Shown here one piece after another: positions 16,049 through 24,490 of a stretch of DNA of 33,788 nucleotides. The notes below the pieces were generated by a model that made no database searches, had not been told where the DNA came from, and saw nothing but the letters and a program-made list of their open reading frames with translations. The position numbers and the translations under genes were made by a program. The DNA comes from Pseudobutyrivibrio sp. (lineage in GTDB: Bacteria; Bacillota; Clostridia; Lachnospirales; Lachnospiraceae). How positions within the stretch are numbered: position 1 is the stretch's first letter; each line of letters opens with the position of its first letter. The stretch lies in assembly GCF_017471675.1 (NCBI RefSeq), contig NZ_JAFUSK010000081.1, forward strand, positions 1-33,788. The letters are read 5' to 3'.

Positions 16049-16972
16049 ATGAGTAAATTTATCGTTGCAGGAATCACTCAGTTAGAAACAATAGTTAAGG
16101 TAAAGGAGATTCCTATTAAGTACGAACCTTACACTGGAGAGAGAGATACTATCTACGTCGCCGCTGGTGGTGATGCTTTTAACGAATCTCTTGCTCTTAA
16201 GTGGCTTGGCAATGATGTGGAATTTATGACCGTGGTTGGTGAAAATGAAGATCTTAATATCTTCAATCCAAGCAATAGAGAGGTTACACTATCCACTGAA
16301 TATGTTCTTCCTATTATAAAGGAAACTCCTATGGAAGTACTTTTGTATGATACCAGAAGAAAAGCACAGCGTTTTGAAGACCTAAAGGATATCCGAAATG
16401 CCTCTTATGATATGATGCTTGTAGACCCACTAGTACCAGGTTGCGATATGATGGTGCTTTCAAATGTTAACTTCTGCCGCCCATTTATATCAAGAGCAAA
16501 GGATAACAACAAGAAATTGGCTGTGAAAATACATAGCTACAAACGAGACAAAGAAATCTATAATGAAGACTTTTTAAAAAATGCAGATATTATCTATTTC
16601 AATGATAATACAATAGAAGATGACCCATACGATTTTGTTAAAGAGATGGCTGGAAAATATGACCCTGAGATAATTGTACTGGGTCAAGGTGAAAACGGCG
16701 TACTTATATATGATAAATATAAGGATTTCTCTGCTCATTATAATGCAGTTAATTCTAAGCAGATTGTAAACACAGCAGGCGCTGGAAATGCCCTATTTGC
16801 TTGTTTCTTACATTATTTCCTTAAGACAGGAGATTCTAAGATATCAATCCATAAAGCTCTGCTTTTTGCATCCAACTATATTGGCTATATGGGAACCTCC
16901 AATGGCTTCATGACAGAAGAAGAGCTGGAACATTGGGATAACCTTATTTGGAATCCACGTAACGCAATGTAA
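16049..16972 (+). CDS. PfkB-fold carbohydrate kinase homologue lacking the catalytic Asp
   Basis: The 307-residue product has the ribokinase/PfkB fold. It shows the N-terminal signature AAGGDAFNESLALKWLG (38-54) and the C-terminal anion-hole block NTAGAGNALF (241-250). In active family members this block reads D-T-x-G-A-G-D, where the last Asp is the catalytic base. Here both Asp positions are Asn (Asn241, Asn247), while the GAG anion hole is kept. The mid-region is also rich in unusual Asp/Asn pairs. It may therefore be a non-catalytic sugar sensor or scaffold, or use another base. AAGGAG stands 8 bases before the ATG. The gene is monocistronic, closed by a strong terminator, and surrounded by signalling genes. 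Confidence 0.82.
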   Translation: MSKFIVAGITQLETIVKVKEIPIKYEPYTGERDTIYVAAGGDAFNESLALKWLGNDVEFMTVVGENEDLNIFNPSNREVTLSTEYVLPIIKETPMEVLLYDTRRKAQRFEDLKDIRNASYDMMLVDPLVPGCDMMVLSNVNFCRPFISRAKDNNKKLAVKIHSYKRDKEIYNEDFLKNADIIYFNDNTIEDDPYDFVKEMAGKYDPEIIVLGQGENGVLIYDKYKDFSAHYNAVNSKQIVNTAGAGNALFACFLHYFLKTGDSKISIHKALLFASNYIGYMGTSNGFMTEEELEHWDNLIWNPRNAM

Positions 16973-16985
16973 AGGATTATGCTAT

Positions 16986-17023
16986 AAAGCCCTCTGCAAA
17001 AAAGCAGAGGGCTTTATTTTTTA
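16986..17023 (+). terminator. Strong terminator after the PfkB-fold gene
   Basis: AAAGCCCTCTGC, a six-A loop and GCAGAGGGCTTT form a perfect stem followed by ATTTTTT. The stem also lies beyond the convergent regulator's stop but has no T run on that strand. Confidence 0.9.
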
Positions 17024-17041
17024 TTATCTTGTAGTTGTTGA

Positions 17042-17848
17042 TTATTCTTCCATAGCATAGCTGATTTCATCAAGCTCAGCATGGAAAAATTCACACCAGC
17101 CATACTGATTCATGTAATCACCCATGTATTTATATTGAGAGGCTTCCTTCTTCTCCAGCCAATCAAACAAATCGCACTCAATTCTATCCTTGGCAATAGC
17201 CATGCTTCCACGCTGCTTTAAAATAATACCATCAAGCTTAAGCTTAGTGAAAGTATTCTGTAAATCCTGTCGCAGGTTAGATAGATATGATTGCTTCTTT
17301 GCAGGGTCTCCGTCATCCTCCCAAAGGCTTGCAATTATTTCGCCATTTGTTGTCTGAGCTCCTCTATTATTAATGAGTATTGCGACAATTTCTTTCGTTC
17401 GTGAATATTTAAACTCAACAGGCTTACCGTCAACAAATAGTTCGAAATTGCCAAAGGTCTGAGCAAATACTCGCTTATGGTCATTATACCTTTCAGCATA
17501 GCGAAGCTCCGCTAACTCCTCCTGAACCTTACCAGTAGTGACAGGCCGTAGCATATAGCCGCTTGCATGTATCTGCATGGCATCAAATCCATAGTTCTTA
17601 GACTCACTGATAAAAATAATATTCATAAAAGGATTAAGCTCTTTAAAATAATTGCCAAGCTCTATTCCGTTTAAATCAGGCATTTCTATATCAATAAATG
17701 AGATATCTATCTCTTCTGTTCTTGCCTTGGCTAGGGCATTAAGTGGATCATCAAAGGTGATTATCTCTGCCTCTGGCAGTAGCTCCTTCGTAATCTTTTC
17801 TGTCTGTGCAAGACATTTCTTATCATCATCTACAAGCATTACTCTCAT
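17042..17848 (-). CDS. Response regulator with receiver and OmpR/SARP-like winged-helix domain
   Basis: The 268-residue product has an N-terminal receiver (1-120): acidic residues in LVDDD, phospho-acceptor Asp53 in FIDIEMPDLNG, and RP at the usual KP position. A winged-helix DNA-binding domain (about 130-230) contains FELFVDGKPVEFKYSRTKEI and ASLWEDD, as in the SARP/OmpR-like regulators of Clostridia. The C-terminal 40 residues (KYMGDYMNQYGWCEFFHAEL) resemble the start of a BTAD-type helical domain. Its ATG overlaps the stop of the upstream unknown gene (TGATG), so translation is coupled. It is the third gene of the phosphatase operon and is presumably the transcriptional output of that system. 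No histidine kinase is in the operon. Confidence 0.88.
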   Translation of the reverse strand: MRVMLVDDDKKCLAQTEKITKELLPEAEIITFDDPLNALAKARTEEIDISFIDIEMPDLNGIELGNYFKELNPFMNIIFISESKNYGFDAMQIHASGYMLRPVTTGKVQEELAELRYAERYNDHKRVFAQTFGNFELFVDGKPVEFKYSRTKEIVAILINNRGAQTTNGEIIASLWEDDGDPAKKQSYLSNLRQDLQNTFTKLKLDGIILKQRGSMAIAKDRIECDLFDWLEKKEASQYKYMGDYMNQYGWCEFFHAELDEISYAMEE

Positions 17849-18339
17849 CAGATATCACCTCCGCCAAGACTAACAGTTTGTGTTTTCTGATTTAAGCGTT
17901 GCTCTCTTGTCATATTGAGAGGTGAAGCCTCACCTACAACTAATGTTTTCCCCTCATTTACCGCCATTTCATGAAGCATTCCACAATTCAAATCTGTTAT
18001 AACCAGTGCGGCAAATCTATCAAAATTATCCTCATCTATTACAGGGAAATGGTGCTTCATTCTGTACCAATGTTCGCTGTCATAGCCAACACTGCCTATA
18101 TATAATCTGTCTGCGGTGTCAGCAACATCATCAACATTTGCATAAGGTGCGTTCTCCATCGGAGTATCTTCGCAAAATAACATTGCGTACACCCTAAGAA
18201 TTTTATCCCTCAGTGTTTCCTCATGGCCATCCTTTGCAATCTTTCCTGTAAGCTCCTCCATTGATTTGTAATAGTAATCCTGGGCACCATCGTTTTCTTC
18301 AAAATCAATTAGTGCATCGTATAGTTTCCTGTTAATCAT
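17848..18339 (-). CDS. Unknown cytoplasmic protein linking phosphatase and regulator genes
   Basis: The product is about 163 residues. The frame is open back to 18450, but the ATG at 18339 has AGGAG upstream and gives the ATGATTAA overlap with the phosphatase stop, so it is preferred. The protein begins MINRKLYDALIDFEE. It has an acidic helical first half and a second half with alternating hydrophobic strands (RFAALVITDL, EGKTLVVGEASPLNM). There is no membrane segment, no HATPase or STAS motif and no DNA-binding motif. I do not recognise it. Its position, coupled on both sides between a SpoIIE phosphatase and a response regulator, suggests that it is the phosphoprotein substrate or an adaptor of the pathway. 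Confidence 0.75.
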   Translation of the reverse strand: MINRKLYDALIDFEENDGAQDYYYKSMEELTGKIAKDGHEETLRDKILRVYAMLFCEDTPMENAPYANVDDVADTADRLYIGSVGYDSEHWYRMKHHFPVIDEDNFDRFAALVITDLNCGMLHEMAVNEGKTLVVGEASPLNMTREQRLNQKTQTVSLGGGDI

Positions 18340-19951
18340 TACCCCTCTCCTTTTTTTCACTTCCATTATATGTAAATCCCAGCATAGTAATATCGTCAAA
18401 CTGCGCAGCCCTAAGGGCAAACTTATCAATTGATGTCTTAACGTTATCAATTAATTTTTCAGGTGTAGCTGTAGGCTCTTCGTTCAATGCATCAATTAAC
18501 CTGTCCATGCCATACATGTTGTCAAATACATCTGTCGCCTCAGTAACTCCATCAGTATAAACAAATATACTATCCCCTGGATTCAATTGAAATTCATGTT
18601 CTGTATAAGTTAATCCTGGCATAACCGCTAAGGCAGAAGAATGCTTGTAAATAACATACTCAAACTTACCATCTCCACGCCTTACAGCAGGATGCTCATG
18701 CCCTGCATTTGCTGCCACTCCTTTACCAGTGGAAACATCTATGATAGCGAACCACACAGTAACAAACATGTCAGAATCGTTTCCTTCACACAACTGATTG
18801 TTTACATCTGCAAAAATTTTTGCTGGTGAAAACTCTCCCCCCATTAAGGTTCTGTTTTTGATAAGAGTTTTTGCAATTACCATAAATAGCGCTGCTGGCA
18901 CCCCTTTGCCTGCCACATCTGCCATAACAAGACCAATATGATTGTCATCAATTAAGAAGAAATCGTAAAAATCTCCTCCAACCTCTTTAGCTGGTGTCAT
19001 GGATGCAAAAATATCAAACTCATGCCTATCAGGAAATGGCGGGAATTGCCTTGGAAGCATATCGGCCTGAATACGGGTTGCAACATTCAGTTCTGCACCT
19101 ATTCTCTCTCTTTCCGCTGTTATATCCTGAATATTGTTAATATAAGCCACAATATCCCGCTCCATATTTGAAACAGATACTGCCAAATCCATAAGCTCAT
19201 CATTAGATTTTACTTCTTCTAGAAGATTATCCTCCACTGATGTATATTCAGCAAAATGATTTAGATTATCCCTTATAAAAATCAATGGATTAATAATATA
19301 TTTACGCAACGTTTTCCATGTTATTACGCAATAGATAGACATCAGCAAAAGAGCTATTACACTCATATTAATGATAAACTTGCCAAGCGTACTATATATT
19401 ATACCCATATTTGTATCTACAAATAACAGGGCAACCACATTCCCGTCACTATCACGTATAGGAAGGCAGCTGGAAGTCAGGAAACCATACTGGGAATGTC
19501 TTACAAGATAGCTCTTTGGCCTGACTCCCTTTGTATATGACTCCCATATTTCATCAAAAGGAGCCGCAATAGGGTCAACAAAGCCTATAGTGCTTCCTGA
19601 ATCATATATGTACTTAATTGTGTGATCTTCATATGGAACTCCAATATAGATATAAGCAGCATCAGAACATGCTTGGATATATTTTAGATAATCTACCATC
19701 TCATAGTAGTAATCATCCGCTTTCCAGGACTTAGAATATTCAGCGATTTTATCGTGATCTATGTGTTCTATAATAATATTTGCTACAACGTAGCCTCGTT
19801 CGTTATATACCCTTTGAATAACCCTATCAAAGAGAAATGAACCACTTAAACACATAAAAACACTCATGAATAACGTAAATACGATAATACCAACTAGCGT
19901 TTTTTTACTTATGTCCCATCTTCTTCTGTTTTCACTTTCCATTTTAATCAA
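18332..19951 (-). CDS. Membrane SpoIIE-type PP2C serine phosphatase with extracytoplasmic sensor
   Basis: The product is about 539 residues. Two helices (about 19-41 and 191-212) enclose an extracytoplasmic Cache-like domain (42-190, with VALLFVDTNMG near its end). A HAMP-like linker and coiled coil (about 215-295) lead to a SpoIIE/RsbU PP2C domain. Metal-binding Asp residues are visible in VGGDFYD (Asp327, Asp330) and ADVAGKG, with the closing QFDDITMLG. TTG at 19951 has a better-spaced GGGAG (8 bases); the ATG at 19942 is the alternative. The stop overlaps the next gene by 8 bases. Such phosphatases normally dephosphorylate STAS-domain antagonists. None is here, so the target may be the unknown protein that follows. 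Confidence 0.9.
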   Translation of the reverse strand: MIKMESENRRRWDISKKTLVGIIVFTLFMSVFMCLSGSFLFDRVIQRVYNERGYVVANIIIEHIDHDKIAEYSKSWKADDYYYEMVDYLKYIQACSDAAYIYIGVPYEDHTIKYIYDSGSTIGFVDPIAAPFDEIWESYTKGVRPKSYLVRHSQYGFLTSSCLPIRDSDGNVVALLFVDTNMGIIYSTLGKFIINMSVIALLLMSIYCVITWKTLRKYIINPLIFIRDNLNHFAEYTSVEDNLLEEVKSNDELMDLAVSVSNMERDIVAYINNIQDITAERERIGAELNVATRIQADMLPRQFPPFPDRHEFDIFASMTPAKEVGGDFYDFFLIDDNHIGLVMADVAGKGVPAALFMVIAKTLIKNRTLMGGEFSPAKIFADVNNQLCEGNDSDMFVTVWFAIIDVSTGKGVAANAGHEHPAVRRGDGKFEYVIYKHSSALAVMPGLTYTEHEFQLNPGDSIFVYTDGVTEATDVFDNMYGMDRLIDALNEEPTATPEKLIDNVKTSIDKFALRAAQFDDITMLGFTYNGSEKKERGND

Positions 19952-20082
19952 TTACTCCACTCCCTGTTGCATTTCGCCAAATCTATCTCTTTTTTATCTT
20001 AACAGTGACTACAAAATTTATCAATGCGTAAAACTTGAAAACATGGTCTTTTTATATATATAATACACAAATTTATATTTTC

Positions 20083-20116
20083 AAAAAATGAGACATGTCT
20101 AAAATGACATGCCTCA
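20083..20116 (-). terminator. Terminator after the lipoprotein gene
   Basis: On the minus strand TGAGGCATGTC and GACATGTCTCA (one mismatch) form a stem around a 6-base loop, followed by TTTTTT. It begins 27 bases after the lipoprotein stop. The rest of 19952-20142 is AT-rich without other recognisable elements. Confidence 0.75.
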
Positions 20117-20142
20117 AAAAAGAAGAGTAAAAATGAAAATGT

Positions 20143-21057
20143 TTAGTTAGCAAACTCCAATGAATTTATCATATCTGAAAAAACTCCTGCAACCTGATTA
20201 TCCATTGCTTCATCTCCTCCGTTATGTCCATCTAATTCAAAAATAAGTGCGCCATCCATGTAATCTCTGGCAATTGCTGTTACGTATGCGCCTGAGCCAC
20301 CCTCTTCTGGTCCTACTGAAACCCAATAGCCTTTTATATCCTCTGTGCCAGGGAATGTACCTTCTGAATAAGTAGCTTTTTCACCCCATTGTTCACCAAG
20401 CTCTTTTACTGCACCCTCAGCATCATTGTCTACTGTATATGTAGCTGTAATCATATTAGTTCCTGCGCAGTCTCCAGTGTATACAAATGTAGTAACAGGG
20501 CCGCCTTGATTTACAGTTATGCAAGAAGCATCATACTTAATGCTCCATCCATTAGCATCAGTATATACGCTAGGGTCACCAAATATTCCGTTAACATAAT
20601 TTACAGCATTGAATGTATCTACATCTACTCCTGTAAGATGCTCGAATACCAATTCTTCACCGTCGCTAAAATGTCCTTTTATAAGGTAATCTTCAAAATA
20701 TGTTACTGTCAGTGTATCAACAACTGGATCTATGCTTCCAATATGAAACTCGATTGTATCTTCACCTGCTTCATATTCAAAATAATTAGCTGTTCCATTA
20801 GCACCATCTTCAATGCTACCTGAGCCATCACCAAAAAATACATAGAACTGTGTTAAATCTGGATCATCCTTTTCTGCTTCTGGATAAGTTACATAAACAC
20901 CCTTAGTAAAAACAGTTTTTGCGTCAATTGCATTGCTTGTTGGTGTTGCATCGTCAGCAATGCTTGCTGTCTCCTTGCCACATCCGCTAAATGTTCCAAT
21001 TACAAGTGCTGTTGCGAAAGTTGTTGCCAATACCTTTTTCATGATTCCCATTTTCAT
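20143..21057 (-). CDS. Secreted lipoprotein of unknown function
   Basis: The product is about 304 residues. The frame is open upstream to 21123, but AAAGGAG stands 7 bases before the ATG at 21057, which gives a compact signal sequence (MKMGIMKKVLATTFATAL) ending in a lipobox-like FSGC. The mature part begins with a Ser/Thr/Asp linker and is acidic. It holds an N-terminal beta-rich domain (FFGDGSGSIEDGANGTANYFEYEAG) similar in style to small Clostridial lipoproteins, and a C-terminal half with SVGPEEGGSGAYVTAIAR. No catalytic motif was recognised. The gene lies between two SpoIIE phosphatases and has its own 11-base tandem repeats upstream and a terminator downstream. Confidence 0.75.
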   Translation of the reverse strand: MKMGIMKKVLATTFATALVIGTFSGCGKETASIADDATPTSNAIDAKTVFTKGVYVTYPEAEKDDPDLTQFYVFFGDGSGSIEDGANGTANYFEYEAGEDTIEFHIGSIDPVVDTLTVTYFEDYLIKGHFSDGEELVFEHLTGVDVDTFNAVNYVNGIFGDPSVYTDANGWSIKYDASCITVNQGGPVTTFVYTGDCAGTNMITATYTVDNDAEGAVKELGEQWGEKATYSEGTFPGTEDIKGYWVSVGPEEGGSGAYVTAIARDYMDGALIFELDGHNGGDEAMDNQVAGVFSDMINSLEFAN

Positions 21058-21117
21058 TTTTTTCTCCTTTGCTAAAAAGCTGTTATTTATTATCTGAAAA
21101 CAGGATAGCAGATTGAT

Positions 21118-21136
21118 TGTCACACTAATGTCACAC
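21118..21136. promoter_or_regulatory. Two perfect TGTCACAC direct repeats, 11-base period
   Basis: TGTCACAC occurs at 21118-21125 and 21129-21136, separated by TAA. On the minus strand this reads GTGTGACA-TTA-GTGTGACA, about 60 bases before the lipoprotein start and in the position of an activator site. It has the same core and period as the repeats at 2824 and 23269. Confidence 0.55.
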
Positions 21137-21149
21137 CGATAAAAAAATT

Positions 21150-23186
21150 TTATTTCATTAGTTTAACAAGCTCAAATCCTAGCATTGTAATATCATCAAA
21201 CTGGTCAGCACTTCCTTTAAAGGCATTAACATTTTCAAAAACAGCCTTAACAGTACCTTCGATAGACATTCCTTCTGTAGTATTTAATACATCTATCATT
21301 TTGTCTGTACCATATTGTTCTTCCTGTTCGTTTATAGCCTCTGGTACTCCATCCGTATATACAAACAATCTATCGCCTGGTTTAAGTGTAATCTCGTAAG
21401 GAGATGGCTTTAACCCTGGCATAGCAGCAAGAACTATACTGTGCTTGTCTTTTATCAGCTCATATTCTCCATCTGCATGCTTAATTGCCGGGTATTCATG
21501 CCCGGCATTTGCACACTGCATTACTCCTGTTTTAAGATCCAGTATTCCAATCCATACAGTGACAAACATTTCTGCATCGTTTCCTTCACATAGAGCTTCA
21601 TTTGTCTTAATTAGTATCTCTGATGGAGTTCCGCCTGCTTCTGCAAAGCTTCGTATTGCCGTTTTACTTCTCATCATAAATAAAGCTGCTGGAATACCCT
21701 TTCCCGAAACATCAGCAATTACAAGAGCAATTTTATCGCTATCTATAAAAAAGAAGTCATAAAAATCACCGCCTACCTCCTTGGCAGGCTTCATTGATGC
21801 ATATATTTCAATTTCATCTCTACCTGGAAAATCAAATACCTGTGGCAAAGATGAAGCCTGTATAGTTCTGGCAAATATCAATTCCTGTTCAATGCGTTGT
21901 TCTGCCGCTTTAATATATCCCTTCAATGTAAGTACCGTCTGATTAATATCATCCGATAAAGATGCGAATTCAGATGAGCTTCTAACAACAACTACTTCAT
22001 TTAGATTTCCTTTTGTTATCTTGTTAAGTGAATCATTTATTAATTGAATATTGCTAACAACAATCTGATTTACCAAATAAGCAATCAGCACGTAAATAAC
22101 AGTAAATAGCAGGATATCTGCAAGCGCCAGCTCATAGGCTTGAGCATCACGATTCCAGTAGACCTCGCTTCTTTGCATAGTTACTACCAGTATTTTGTTT
22201 TTATCAATTCTGTCTGCGTATATTTTAGAATCGATTCCCCAGAATTTACCGTTAACTACTGAATCAAAATTAGAGCATATATAATTATATTCTTCCACAG
22301 AAAGAGGCATACCTATATTTTTACCCCTTAACACAACTCTCTCATCATTTATTATTCCAAATATAACATTACTATCTGCGTTTAAATTAACCTCATTTAA
22401 TTGGTAATTAACTCTTATTGTATTGAAATTATTTTTTAGAGCAGACTTACAATTTTGATTTGCTGTTTGTGTCTGCAATATGCAGGAAAAGACAAAGCTA
22501 CCAAGTATCACAATTGATGTAATTATAAACAACCATTTTTGAAATTTTTGAGATAATGGTTCCTGTTCCGCCTCAATCTTTTTAAACGGACTAATCCACT
22601 CTTTTGATAATAATTGTAAAACTATAGATGATAAGCACATTCCAATGCCGGTGAACACTATCATAGGCACTGCGCATGTACTAACAACCAGAAATGCCAT
22701 TCGCATATCATTTCTATGAGTAATAAAAACAACATACATATGGAACACTTCCATTACAGCCCCCAGGAAGAATGCGTAAAATGGAGATGGCTTCTTGCCT
22801 TTAAACATTCTTGTTTTCATATACATGGCAACAAAACCTGCCAGGCATGTGGAAACACTACAAGCGATTCTTGTATATGAACTTACTCCAAAATAAGTTC
22901 CTGCAATATATCTTTCAATTCCTCCTATCAGTCCTGCAATTACACCTGATGAAGGAGCAAAAAACAATCCTGCAGCAAGAGGACCTATGTCACGGACATT
23001 AATAATCATGTCCTCATAGGATACTCCAAAATGGGTAGATAGCACCGAGCTAATGCCAAAGACTATACCTATAACTATTTTTTTGAATTTATCTATTTCT
23101 TTATTATTTGTCCACTTCCAAACAACTACTGTAAGAATCACATACAGTAATGTAAGAACGGACATTTTTATAATCATGGTTACCAT
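21150..23186 (-). CDS. SpoIIE-type PP2C phosphatase with LytS-like five-helix membrane sensor and HAMP domain
   Basis: The 678-residue product starts with a 5TMR-LYT-type membrane domain (about 1-195, with the typical INVRDIGPLAAGLFFAPSSG at 62-81). A second part has helices at about 217-236 and 355-373 enclosing an extracytoplasmic domain, then HAMP (about 374-430) and a short coiled coil. The C-terminal PP2C/SpoIIE domain (about 440-678) keeps its metal ligands in VGGDFYD (Asp474, Asp477) and ADVSGKG (Asp492), and DQFDDITMLG near the end. AAGGAG lies 11 bases before the ATG. It is clearly a paralogue of the phosphatase at 18332, with a different sensor. LytS-type domains are known from cell-wall and ligand sensing, and the ligand here is unknown. 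Confidence 0.9.
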   Translation of the reverse strand: MVTMIIKMSVLTLLYVILTVVVWKWTNNKEIDKFKKIVIGIVFGISSVLSTHFGVSYEDMIINVRDIGPLAAGLFFAPSSGVIAGLIGGIERYIAGTYFGVSSYTRIACSVSTCLAGFVAMYMKTRMFKGKKPSPFYAFFLGAVMEVFHMYVVFITHRNDMRMAFLVVSTCAVPMIVFTGIGMCLSSIVLQLLSKEWISPFKKIEAEQEPLSQKFQKWLFIITSIVILGSFVFSCILQTQTANQNCKSALKNNFNTIRVNYQLNEVNLNADSNVIFGIINDERVVLRGKNIGMPLSVEEYNYICSNFDSVVNGKFWGIDSKIYADRIDKNKILVVTMQRSEVYWNRDAQAYELALADILLFTVIYVLIAYLVNQIVVSNIQLINDSLNKITKGNLNEVVVVRSSSEFASLSDDINQTVLTLKGYIKAAEQRIEQELIFARTIQASSLPQVFDFPGRDEIEIYASMKPAKEVGGDFYDFFFIDSDKIALVIADVSGKGIPAALFMMRSKTAIRSFAEAGGTPSEILIKTNEALCEGNDAEMFVTVWIGILDLKTGVMQCANAGHEYPAIKHADGEYELIKDKHSIVLAAMPGLKPSPYEITLKPGDRLFVYTDGVPEAINEQEEQYGTDKMIDVLNTTEGMSIEGTVKAVFENVNAFKGSADQFDDITMLGFELVKLMK

Positions 23187-23268
23187 TCTGCCCCATTCTC
23201 CTTATAATCAATGACTGTTATATAAATACTATCAGCATTTTGTTAAAATTGTCCGATATTATCCATTC

Positions 23269-23303
23269 TTTCACAAAGGTTTCACATTTTTTTACCTGGT
23301 AAA
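23269..23303. promoter_or_regulatory. Pho-box-like TTTCACA repeats and a palindrome upstream of the secreted phosphatase
   Basis: TTTCACA at 23269 and 23280 (11-base period) contain TTCACA-N5-TTCACA, which fits the TT(A/T/C)ACA direct-repeat form of Firmicute PhoP boxes. Weaker copies stand at 23259 and 23291. TTTACC-T-GGTAAA (23291-23303) is a perfect dyad overlapping the last copy. The region is shared with the divergent phosphatase gene. Confidence 0.5.
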
Positions 23304-23348
23304 TGCTAACATTAAAATCGAAGTTATATAAATCAAGGAGGAAGCTTT

Positions 23349-24437
23349 ATGCTAAAACAAAGAGTTATGAAACACACATGGTTAAAAGATTTTCGAGCAC
23401 TAGTTGTAGTTGCTTTATGCGCATTAATGCTAGCATCTTCAAGTAATGCCACACTAATCGCAGAAGCAAAAGGCAGTCCTGCTTTATCATACTGGGCTGA
23501 TACAGCTCCTGCAAAGACACAGCTACAAAGCTACATGGCACAAATTACAGATAAGAACAGTCAGTATTACATACCTGTCTCAGACAGAATAGCTGTCTTT
23601 GACTTAGACGGAACATTATGTTGTGAAACTGACCCTGTATATTTTGACCATGAGCTATTAGTTTACAGAGTATTTGGCGATCCTACATATAAAGATAAAG
23701 CCAGTGATTTTGAAAAGGCTGTTGCTGCTAAAGTCTTAGATTTTGCTAAAACAGGTACTTATCCAGAGGAGCTTAGCAACGAACATGGTCAGGCTGTTGC
23801 ATCTGCATTTGCAGGAATGACAGTTGATGAATTTCTCAACTATGTAAAAGCCTTTGGAAATACACCAATGAATGGCTACAATGGTATGAAAAAGGGTGAT
23901 GCATTCTATCAGCCAATGGTACAGATTATTAACTATTTACAGCAAAATGATTTTACAGTCTATATAGTTTCTGGAACAGATAGATTAATATTAAGAGGCC
24001 TTGTTGATGGCAAATTACCTGTTCCACCAAGACAAATAATCGGTTCTGACGAAGCTATTGTTGCCAAGAATCAAAATGGTGAAGAGGGCCTAACCTATCA
24101 ATTCAAGGATAATGATTCCCTGGTTTTAGGAGGCAATTTTATAATTAAGAATCTTAAAATGAATAAAGTAGCTGTTATCTCCCAGGAAATAGGCCAACAG
24201 CCTGTTCTTTCCTTCGGTAATAGCTCTGGCGATTACAGTATGGCAAAATATGTTACCACAAATAATAAATATAAGAGCCTTGCATTCATGCTATGCTGCG
24301 ATGATACTGTAAGAGAGAATGGTAAGGCCTCTGCCGCTGAAAAAATGTACAAAAAATGTGCCGAAAGTGGCTGGATTCCAGTTTCAATGAAGAACGATTG
24401 GACAACAATCTACGGTCCTGGTGTTTCTAAAAAATAA
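23349..24437 (+). CDS. Secreted HAD-superfamily phosphatase
   Basis: The 362-residue product has a signal peptide (basic start, hydrophobic 17-33, cleavage near AEA-KG). The HAD core has motif I VFDLDGTL (Asp85 nucleophile, Asp87), motif II in VYIVSGTDR, a Lys in the later region (motif III) and motif IV in SFGNSSGDYSM. The helical insert after motif I gives a C1-type cap. This layout resembles secreted SerB-like or phosphorylcholine-type phosphatases, so it should release phosphate from organic esters outside the membrane. AAGGAGG stands 7 bases before the ATG. PhoP-box-like repeats lie upstream, so induction by phosphate shortage is a reasonable guess. A CNB-domain gene follows after 53 bases. 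Confidence 0.88.
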   Translation: MLKQRVMKHTWLKDFRALVVVALCALMLASSSNATLIAEAKGSPALSYWADTAPAKTQLQSYMAQITDKNSQYYIPVSDRIAVFDLDGTLCCETDPVYFDHELLVYRVFGDPTYKDKASDFEKAVAAKVLDFAKTGTYPEELSNEHGQAVASAFAGMTVDEFLNYVKAFGNTPMNGYNGMKKGDAFYQPMVQIINYLQQNDFTVYIVSGTDRLILRGLVDGKLPVPPRQIIGSDEAIVAKNQNGEEGLTYQFKDNDSLVLGGNFIIKNLKMNKVAVISQEIGQQPVLSFGNSSGDYSMAKYVTTNNKYKSLAFMLCCDDTVRENGKASAAEKMYKKCAESGWIPVSMKNDWTTIYGPGVSKK

Positions 24438-24490
24438 TTATCATCAATAGTTTTATTGCTTGCTAAAATACTTTTATAGGAGGCTTTGAC

